Of a DNA stretch of 64,000 bases, positions 55,726 to 64,000 are shown one piece after another. The stretch is taken from NCBI RefSeq assembly GCF_028502605.1, contig NC_079237.1, forward strand, positions 1,178,001 through 1,242,000, in the 5' to 3' direction. The position numbers and the translations under genes are program-made. The notes under the pieces are model-generated. The model did no database searches and had not been told where the DNA came from. It saw only the letters and a program-made list of their open reading frames with translations. The number at the start of each line of letters is the position of its first letter. The first letter of the stretch is position 1. The stretch is from Trichoderma breve. Taxonomy: Eukaryota; Ascomycota; Sordariomycetes; Hypocreales; Hypocreaceae.

Positions 55726-57279
55726 ATGGGATCACCAGAAGATACGACAAGCATTTCAGAGTCGGATAAGAACCGACTCTCAGTTGAGATCGCCGACCCA
55801 GAAAAACAACCCGTGCCAGTGGAGGAAACAATTCCCCCTCCATACTCGGTCTTCACGACATGGCAGAAACGAATGTTGGCTCTTGGAGCCGCCTCGACGG
55901 CCTTCTTCTCTCCTATATCAGCTCAGATCTACTTGCCAGCGTTGACACAGCTCTCAGATGAGCTTGATGTTTCAAGCACCCAAATAAACCTTACCATTAC
56001 GACTTATATGATCTTTCAGGGCATCACCCCCATGTTTCTCGGTTCTCTGGCAGACAGTGGTGGAAGGCGACCGGCATACATCGTCTGCTTCGTGATATAC
56101 ATTGGCGCCAACATTGGTCTTGCTCTAGCTCCCAGCTATGGTGCCATTCTCGGTCTCAGGTGTCTTCAGTCGGCAGGTTCAAGCACCACCGTAGCACTGT
56201 GTATGGCTGTCGTGGCCGATGTCATTACATCTGCTGAGCGAGGCCAATATGTCGGCTTCACTGTTGTGCCTGTAGTTCTCGCCCCAGCTCTTGGTCCCAT
56301 TATCGGAGGTGCTCTGGCTCAGACGCTTGGCTGGAGGTCCATATTTTGGTTCTTGACCATAATGGCTGGAGTGACGGTTGTCCTCATTTTCATGTTTTTG
56401 CCAGAGACATGCCGTCACATTGTCGGCGACGGTTCAATCTACCCACCACCTCTGTACAGATCAGGGTGGCAGATTTTGACATCACATCGAAACAAGGGCC
56501 GTAAAGCTCCTCCTGCAGAAAACTCGTTCAAATTCAAGCCTCCCAATGTTTTGGGTTCTCTGCTCATGCTGCTGGAGAAGGAGACTGGATTACTCCTTGG
56601 TACCAGTAGTCTCATCTTTGCCGGGTTTTACTGTATTGCCTCCGCAATGCCCACTCTGTTTAAAAACTCCTATGGATATGACGAGATCACAGTGGGACTG
56701 ATGTACTTGCCGTTGGCCTTTGGCTCGATTCTGGCTGCTCTGATAGTTGGTCCTGGAATCAACTGGAACTATAAACGACACTGCCAAAAGCTCGGCATCC
56801 CTCTAGACCGCAGCCGCCAGCAGGATCTTTCTGGCTTTCCCATTGAGCGTGTGCGTCTAGAGATTGGACTACCGTTGCTTGGTGTTAGTGGTCTCTCTCT
56901 GATCGGTTGGGGGTGGGCTATGAATTATGTCGTTCATGTTTCTGTCCCTTGCATCCTGAGCTGCTTGATGGGCATGGGCATGATTGGCTTCAACAACACG
57001 TCCAACACTTTGCTAGTCGACATTCATCCTGGAAAGGCGGGCACTGCAACCGCTGCAAACAACTTTACTCGATGTCTCGTTGGGGCTGGGGCCAGTGCGG
57101 CTATAGTTCCCTTGATAAACGCCATTGGTGTAGGCTGGACGTTTACTATGCTTGGTCTCATTTACGGTGCTTGCGCCTTGCCATTGATGCTCATCATGGT
57201 AAAGGGCATTGCTTGGAGGGCTGAGAAGAAGGCAAAGGAAGAACGCAAACAGAAGAAGAAGGAAGAAGCTTCTCGGTGA
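55726..57279 (+). CDS. MFS drug:H+ antiporter, DHA1 family (Qdr/Aqr-like)
   Basis: A single 517-aa exon with 12 expected membrane segments. The cytosolic N-terminus (about 45 residues) ends TWQKRMLALGAAS. Span 1 carries FFSPISAQIYLPAL, typical of Qdr/Aqr/Flr-type exporters. The loop between spans 2 and 3 has GSLADSGGRRPAY (MFS motif A). Span 4-5 has AERGQYVGFTVVPVVLAPALGPIIGGALAQTLGWRSIFW, including motif C of drug antiporters. A central loop of about 60 residues carries YPPPLYRSGW. The family exports weak acids, drugs and sometimes polyamines. Substrate unknown. It precedes a P450 on the same strand with 0.8 kb between, so a detoxification or small metabolite pair is possible but unproven. 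Confidence 0.9.
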   Translation: MGSPEDTTSISESDKNRLSVEIADPEKQPVPVEETIPPPYSVFTTWQKRMLALGAASTAFFSPISAQIYLPALTQLSDELDVSSTQINLTITTYMIFQGITPMFLGSLADSGGRRPAYIVCFVIYIGANIGLALAPSYGAILGLRCLQSAGSSTTVALCMAVVADVITSAERGQYVGFTVVPVVLAPALGPIIGGALAQTLGWRSIFWFLTIMAGVTVVLIFMFLPETCRHIVGDGSIYPPPLYRSGWQILTSHRNKGRKAPPAENSFKFKPPNVLGSLLMLLEKETGLLLGTSSLIFAGFYCIASAMPTLFKNSYGYDEITVGLMYLPLAFGSILAALIVGPGINWNYKRHCQKLGIPLDRSRQQDLSGFPIERVRLEIGLPLLGVSGLSLIGWGWAMNYVVHVSVPCILSCLMGMGMIGFNNTSNTLLVDIHPGKAGTATAANNFTRCLVGAGASAAIVPLINAIGVGWTFTMLGLIYGACALPLMLIMVKGIAWRAEKKAKEERKQKKKEEASR

Positions 57280-58093
57280 TGGAGTGATGAAATAACATGA
57301 CGGAAGACGCTGGAGGCATTTGAACGAGGCGCTTTTCGTCAAGATACCCATTTCTCTTAGATTAAAAGCATGCGAAAAATGCACATACTACTTAGCATTG
57401 TAGCGATTTACATAGATACTGTTTAATATAATCATACAGATTGATCATCAATTCTTTGCAACTCCGGTGATCGTGGTGAAGTAGTTATTTACCTATGTTG
57501 TAATGGGCGACGATTGCTCTAAAGTCGATTTGCGATAGGAATTATTCTCTGCTCCTGGAGTTGTTTGCTAATTGCAACATTCATGTAAGTCTGGATTCAA
57601 TGCTACTCGTCATGTTTTACCTGAAAAGCTTTAATTCTCTTTAATGCCCACATTCCATGTTAAGCCTCGAGGATTCAGGCCACAAAGTATAACTGATGAA
57701 GGTTCAAGACCAAACTCAAAATATATATGCAAAAAAGCCCGATTAACAAGGTTCAAGCACAACACAGCTGGCTTCAAGCCAGCGCAAAGTAAACATTGCA
57801 AGCAACTACACCTCAGATTAATATACCCTTTCTCTTTTTCGATTCTCCATTCCAGTGAATTGTTGTGATGAATGGCGCCAACACCTACCCTGCAGCGATC
57901 ACTAAAAATTCAATTAGCGAATTAGCCCACAATGATTACTCAGCAGAAAATCGGGCCTAAAGATGAAGCTTTCCACAGCTTTGGCTCTAAAAATAAGTTC
58001 TGCAAAAGAAACAAAACAGACATACGAGTTATGGGACATCTCGATTGACTATTGTCTCGCTCTTTAACCAGCTGAATGTGCTATGGGTGAGAA
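57280..58093. other. Intergenic spacer
   Basis: About 815 bp, AT-rich, between exporter and P450 genes on the same strand. Nothing recognised. Confidence 0.5.
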
Positions 58094-59846
58094 ATGGGGC
58101 CCGAGCTGATATGGACTTCCATTTGGGCTCTGTGTTACGGCATTGGTTTACTGCTCTTGAGCATCTCAACCATTGTGTTTTATAGGCTGTTTCTTCACCC
58201 GCTTTCACGAGTCCCTGGCCCGAGACTTGCCGCCGTTTCCAACATATGGCATGCGTATCACGCTCGAAATGGACGAATGTTTGAACTGGGCCGGACTTTG
58301 CACCAGAAATATGGCGAAGTTGTGCGGATTGGCCCTAATGAACTGTGGTTTAACAGCCCAGAAGCTTTTGACAAGATTTACAGTACGTTGAGGATGTATG
58401 GATGGTACCTATGATTTGATATAGAGAGGCTAATGATTCTCAAAGGTAGCACAAAGGGATTCGAAAAGACGGATTTTTATTGTACGTTGGGCCGGAGCGT
58501 GATGATAATCGTGTGCTAATGGGCAGCTATAGTGGCAACCAGCTTGAGTACGCCCAAGATCGATTGCTTCTTGCGGCCTCACTTTGCCGATAGTTTGGAT
58601 CTACTTTCGGAGCGAGACATGAAGCGCTACCGTCTTCAAAGACGATTGATAGGGCGGGTCTACCAAACGGCCAGTGTGATCAAGTTCGAAGCAGCAGTCG
58701 ACGAGGTTATCAAGCAGGCGATTGCCCGATTGGAAGCCCTCGATGGTGCTGAGATAGACTTGAAGGAGTGGATGCACATCATTGCCGTGGAATGTCTTGG
58801 AGCTTCAGTCATCTCGTGGTCCCCAGGGTTGCTTAAAGCGGGAACAGACTGGGGATCCAGCGCTCATAGTTACCTTGGCTGGAGAAGGAAGAGCGTCATG
58901 GGACTTTTCCCAACTCTGACCAAAATGACAATGCGGTCGAACCTCTTTGAGTGGATATTCAGGGATGTCTGGGACCTGAAGTACGTTGCTACGCCCAACT
59001 TCAGGTCCTTCTTTCCTGTGAGTCGTGACCACTGAGCCTCAACTCTCAATAGACTCTTACTTACTTGCCGACTAGGATGTGGGGAAGCGAATCTCTCGAA
59101 GAATCAAATCTACCTTGAAACCAAATGCCCCTAAAGATAACCGAGCAGATCTGCTGGCGGATCTCATCCAGCTTCATAAAGACAAACCAGATTTCACCGA
59201 GAACTATCTCAGGAAAATGGCCGTGACCAATTTTGGAGCGGGACATGAGACAATGGCATCGACTTTGACATCAATTTTCACCATGATTGGAACACACGAC
59301 GACGTGCAGAAAAGAGTAAAGCAAGAGATCCGGGATGCCATGGATGCCTCGTCGTATGCAGGTACAACCCAGCTGCAATATACTCGCGCAGCAATAAGAG
59401 AGGCTATGCGCCTCCACCCGGTCCTGAGCATGTCTCTTCCTCGCCGCGTTCCTGATATGGGCTCCCATATTCATGGCTACTTCATTCCGGGAGGCACGAC
59501 AGTCGGGTGCAACCCCGTGGCGTTGCATCGAAATGCAAATGTCGTGATAGGACCAGATCCAGATGCCTACAACCCTGATCGCTGGCTCGGTGGCGAGACT
59601 TTGGACATTCGCCTCATGGACCGATATAGTCTCAACTGGGGCGGCGGACCGAGGACTTGTCCGGGAAAGAACTTGGCCGAAATGGTTGTATATAAAGTCG
59701 TATCAGCCCTATTCGAGCGATTCGATGTGGAGGTGGCAACACCGCCGGAAATTGGGCAGCCGTCATACTTCTTGTCAATGATTACGGGAGTCAAGGCCCG
59801 GTTCTCGTCTGTCGCTCCACAGATGGCGGGGAAAGACTGTCTCTAG
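58094..59846 (+). CDS. Cytochrome P450 monooxygenase (pisatin demethylase-like)
   Basis: Four exons (58094-58382, 58446-58481, 58533-59017, 59076-59846) give 526 aa; exon 2 is 36 bp and codes STKGFEKTDFY. The N-terminus has one membrane anchor (ALCYGIGLLLLSISTIVFY) followed by HPLSRVPGPRLAAVSNIW. The I-helix oxygen motif is FGAGHETMAS (about 323-332). The K-helix ExxR is EAMR (about 379-382), the PERF-type motif is YNPDRW, and the haem loop is WGGGPRTCPG with Cys about 465; Trp replaces the usual Phe at the start of the loop. FGAGHET is typical of the CYP57/pisatin demethylase-like group in fungi. It sits on the ER membrane and oxidises small lipophilic substrates; which one is unknown. Confidence 0.9.
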
Positions 59847-62800
59847 GGACTGGATTATGTGGTCAACATGGAATATTTTATGAAGTCCGAAGTACTACTC
59901 CGTACTGGTATTGGGCTTCTGCAAAGGCTGCCGGATCAAGTCCGACAATGACCGGACTTGTGGTTTCTCTCGGGATTAAACACCACCCAGAGAACGGTGT
60001 CGGCTTTTCGTACTAAAGTCCGCCGAAGATGCAGCTGAAAAGGAGTGCAGAATGTCACCCATGCTGCCTCATTTGGTGGGTGATTCAGAAAAGGCAACTC
60101 GGCAGTGGTTTCTGCATTGCTTGGGAGAGTCAACGTCACTTGGTGTCGGATTCTGGCAATTTGCCAGACGCATCGCCTGCAATGTCAATCCTTTGGCAAC
60201 TGTTGGTTGTTTCAAGGTCGCATTGCGCATATCAAATGACATCTCCGAGCCAAATTTAATGCTCTTTCTCGCGTTATTCTAATGTGGTATTCCAAGACGC
60301 TAAGTTGTGAAGAATTGGTGCCGTGCATTCATCATATTTGACCAAGACCTCACCTCCAAATGCCAAGGAATGGACTGTGGAGCCAACCGTATTGCTAACG
60401 GAGATGGGTATCGAACAAGGGAAAGCGTAGTTGTTTTGAGGTTTTATCAAGCTCATGAAGTGGTTTCAAAGACTTGTCGCGGGCGTTGGTTGACTGAGAC
60501 AACAATTAACAAGGTGGCTCCAGCCATGAGCAGAATTTTCTCTCACAACCGCCGTTAAACTTTTGGCTGAGTTAAAGGTATGCTCGCGCCTCCCTCGGCC
60601 CTCTCACTGGTCAGATCGGAAAGGGTGACGATGGGGCAAAGTTCGAATGTTTGGCGAACCGCCACCTTTCGTTGGCTTCGTCCTCGGGGACGCCTCAGAG
60701 AAGAAGACGGCGTTGCCTTTCCGCTATCCAAAATTGTACGAGTGTTCTAACCAAGCCAAACATGCGCCATCCCCGCTTCTTCGTGCACCCCGGACATGCC
60801 TAGAAATGTTATCGAAGCTTTCCATTCGTGGCGTTCTTAGAGGACAACAAATGGCCGAGCGACTTGGCCAGAAGCAGCTGAGGTCTGGTCAGCCTCCCCC
60901 CACTTAGACGCCTGAGGCCCTTGGCGCGCCTTTCTGTACTGGCCAGGTTCGGAAAGGTGGTGGTCAACGGGCTGATATTAACTGTTACATGCGAAGTGCT
61001 TGGAACGGGTAACCCGTACTCGTACTGAATCAAGATGGCTAATGACTTCCTTCGTATGAGAGTCAAGGCGGGCTCTGCCAAGTGATAAAGCATCCGGCTA
61101 GCACCAATGAGCAACTGGCTGGCCTTGATAAGGCAGGACGATGATGCGCCCACCAGGCTGTAACAGCTGACAATGTCAGGTAACAACGAAAGGACATGGA
61201 CTCTTTTCAGGTAGAGGGTGCGGCTGAATGTGTCCAAAAAAAGGCCCTTGTCTCGATCTCAACCTGCAGAATCCTTTCAGACCCCAAAACCAACGACATG
61301 CCATGGTTAGCCGTCTCTGGCCGCCGTGCGCTAGCCAAATAGCCTTTTTTCTCGTCCTGTAGGTCAGAAGGAGTTTGCGACAAGAATGCGGTTACTTGTA
61401 TCCGTAACATCATCACAATGACTGATGCTGACAGCTACTGGCTGAACAAAAACACGAACTTTACCCCATATGGGGTAATCTAGATTTCTTGGCTCAACTC
61501 GACGTCAAAATCCAAAGGACTGGGTGAAGCTCGGTCTCTCCCCAGATATTCCCCAATATCTTGACTAACAGATTGCTTTTCATCCCCATCACAAGATTGA
61601 CACAAAGCGTGCCATTACGAGAAGTTTTGAATACAGTGGCAAACGCCCCACAAAACCCCGTATGATTCTTGAGATAAACATGTGCAACGAGAAACTTGTC
61701 ATGACTAGGTGCTGGTGCTGTGGGCCTCGGGGCAGTCGGTAGGGTTGCATCCATCGGATTGGAGAGGACCAACAAGGGACGGTCTACGCTTCTCCTCACT
61801 GCCATGAGTGGTGATGGTGATGCTGCAAAGAGTCGATCGCGATGAGCACAGTAGCGCTCCTAGACCAAACCACATGTATCGTCAAATGCCCTTGGCAGCG
61901 GACTTTTGCGTGAGCCACATGGACATGGCTTCCCATCGTGCATCCTTAGACTGGCCGCCACGAGCTGGGAGCGGCTATTTCGACCACTCTGTTGCCCTGG
62001 CCCCTTGAAAACTCGAAAAGCGATTGGATGAAATTGCCAGCATTGGTTCCCCTACCGGGCTGCACTCCGTCACGCCACCCGCTCTTGGGCTTAGACCAAC
62101 GGCAAATTCCTGCTGAGGCGTCCAGGAACAAAGAGCGCAGCCAGCACTAGCAAAGCATCAGCATTGTTGGTTGATTCAAAGTCTTTTTTCTTTCTCCTTT
62201 CCCGGCCGAATGACTCTTGGCCGCCTTTTTCGACTCTGCCGCTGATTGCGTGCTTCGGAGCCCTCCCGGAGTCCAGACCAATCGGGGGCTGGAATGCTGA
62301 TACATCGACTAATACGCATTACGAGTAATTCCGTCGAGGCTCGGTGTGCCATTAGTCGTTGGGATGTTCTTATGGAGCAACGCACCGTTCTTAAAAGTAA
62401 CCTTGGTATTTGAGCTTTACGCTTGAAATTAGAAAGCGACGGGGGACCCTCCGGTATCTGTGGAGCGTCGCATGTCGACCCTGTCAGCCAGCAAGCTTAA
62501 AGAGAATACCGGCGATGCCATTGGCCGCGGCATCCTGAGGATGGGGACAAGGGACTTTTGCAGAGTGGCGCCTGTGCATGATTGAGTCCAAAGCCGTTCG
62601 CTCACCATGCCCGGAGAAGCCTAGGGGCCCATCCTGGCCATGCTTACGGCGAATTTCCCGTGGTGTTTTTGCCATTGCCGGGCCCGGCCGAAAAGAAAGA
62701 AGAAAAAAAGCATAACAAGCTTAAGGTTTTGGTTACACGGAAAAAAAAAAGGTCTGCAGCATGCAACCATACGAGTACGGGTTGGCTCAGCAAACGATGG

Positions 62801-63840
62801 CGATCGCATGCGTCCGAATCCATCCTGGGGGCCACAACGCTTGCGGATGCTTGTTTTCTCGTAGAAGATTCGCATCAGGACGCAGGTAATCGATCTCGGC
62901 GACATCAGCCAAGAAATAAGATAGCGATTATTCGCCAGGCTCAATATCTGTGTCATCGCTTAGATGCCAAGCAGGCTATCTGTCGCTGCCCCGCCGCCAT
63001 CACATGGCTTGTCGTGTGCTTCCCCCAAGGAGATCCATTGTTTGCTCTGCGTCGACGAACCTGGAACTGGTGCTAGGCAGCTAGTCTGGCGCGCCAACTC
63101 GCTGGGTCGTTTTGGAAGCATGAGCGAGAGCCTTGCGGGCATTGATGCATCGATTTGCCTTTGCCTGTTCCTGCGTGTAGCAGAGATCTAGGCTGGGGCC
63201 TCGGACAGGACGAGGCCACACAGCCTCGATCAGCATCAGCCGTGGAACCAACAACGGCATGTGAGTCTAAAATAACCGAGGAGACAGCGTTGGGTTGCAG
63301 GCGTCGTTACATTGTGGGGGATACAGACAAGCCGTACGAGTATGGGTGCAAGCATCCTTGGCGAGAGGGACTGGAAGCATGGCGATGCTGGCGGTCAGTG
63401 GCCCCAATCGACAAGTATCAATCCGGGCAATTCGCCATGCCATGCGCTCCGCATTAGCTCGTGTAAATTCCACACCTCTTCACTATCAATCTGGCGTCTC
63501 GCCACCTCCACTTGGACCCTTTCTTGCCTGGTGGCCCCGGCATTGGTCCGGGATCTTTTGTTTAGTTGCCACAGGCTTCGCCTGAAGTGGTATCGCCCTC
63601 CGGCGGCTGCTAGTCTTGGCCCGAGAGCATATCGACCGGCGTTGATGTGGTGTGCTTGGCGTGTTGCCTCTTGTAGTACAGGAGCAACTAACACTAGTAA
63701 CAAGGTTTAACCTCGTTTCGCCTCCATACCAGGAGAGCAAGATACGATACGGGGACGAACAAGGCCAGGTCAGCACATGGCATGGTTTGGGGTATCTGTT
63801 CCGCAGCCAACTAATTGTCTCAACCCCCATTGACTCGGGT
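59847..63840. other. Long intergenic region, no supported gene
   Basis: About 4 kb with many short frames open on both strands but no domain, no consistent splicing and no repeat family. It contains an 18-bp perfect palindrome (listed separately) and an A tract near 62742-62751. A large regulatory upstream region of the gene beyond the window, an unrecognised non-coding RNA, or decayed sequence are all possible. Confidence 0.5.
61461..61478. promoter_or_regulatory. 18-bp perfect palindrome TTACCCCATATGGGGTAA
   Basis: The 18 bases equal their own reverse complement. The half site TTACCCCA holds CCCC, as in zinc-finger stress sites, around a CATATG centre. Role unknown; no gene lies within 1.5 kb. 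Confidence 0.4.
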
Positions 63841-64000
63841 TTTCTATATAAGTGAACCCTTTGGCCTCACACTCAATGGCTTCTTTTTCCTTCTCCTTGT
63901 GCTGCGAAGCCCGTCCGTCTCTTGCCCACTTCATTTGCTGGGTCGTCAATTCGAGCCACTTAGAAGCTCGCCAGGTTCCCTTCAACCTACCTTCACCATG
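63841..64000 (+). promoter_or_regulatory. Core promoter and start codon of a gene beyond the window
   Basis: TATATAAG at 63845-63852, then a CT-rich stretch (TTCTTTTTCCTTCTCCTTG) and, as the last bases of the window, CTTCACCATG, with ATG at 63998-64000 in ideal CACC context. This is the usual layout of a strongly expressed fungal gene reading rightward. The coding part is outside the window, so its identity is unknown. Confidence 0.5.

Noticed and set aside
63155..63710. Overlapping frames of 96-132 aa near the right end
   Set aside because: No domain, no consistent reading across frames and no splice logic; GC-rich chance frames.

Overview
This window is nuclear DNA of a filamentous ascomycete, most likely a Trichoderma (Hypocreales). 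Genes are cut by many short introns (about 50-140 bp) with GT..AG ends and CTAAC/CTGAC-like branch sites. The acetylxylan esterase at 27.5 kb carries the Trichoderma AXE1 architecture: CE5 domain, Ser/Thr linker and C-terminal CBM1, with catalytic residues at the expected spacing. I rebuilt 21 protein-coding genes by hand-splicing. In every spliced model the exon lengths sum to a multiple of three.

Region 1 (about 1-41 kb) is an accessory, sparsely filled stretch dominated by fungal self/non-self and cell-death gene families. In order: a T5orf172/GIY-YIG-like protein; an N-terminal protein methyltransferase (housekeeping); a stand-alone fungal STAND N-terminal-domain (PigL_N-like) protein; a 1623-aa CorA-like membrane protein; a HET-domain protein divergent from it; an NLR-like protein (alpha/beta hydrolase, NB-ARC, TPR); a second CorA-like protein convergent with the NLR; a HAD phosphatase; axe1; a large NLR (nucleoside-phosphorylase-like domain, NACHT, ankyrin repeats); a decayed membrane-protein relic; a secreted protein with KR processing sites; and a second HET-domain protein. 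The recurring pairing of CorA-like membrane proteins with a HET or NLR gene is the most unusual arrangement here.

Region 2 (about 40.9-44.5 kb) is an iron-uptake pair. A siderophore-iron transporter of the MFS and a CFEM GPI-anchored protein are transcribed divergently. Their shared intergenic region holds three exact matches to the Sre-type iron-responsive GATA factor consensus (ATCWGATAA) within 34 bp.

Region 3 (about 45.6-60 kb) is gene-dense and mostly core: a Myb/SANT-like DNA-binding protein, OM14-like mitochondrial outer membrane protein, a GNAT acetyltransferase, Mia40, thiamine pyrophosphokinase, Bos1 SNARE, a DHA1-type drug exporter and a cytochrome P450. OM14 and Bos1 have introns splitting, or directly following, the start codon.

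Region 4 (about 59.85-64 kb) has no gene I can support. It ends in what looks like the promoter and start codon of a gene lying beyond the window. I saw no tRNA, rRNA, CRISPR array or intact transposon.
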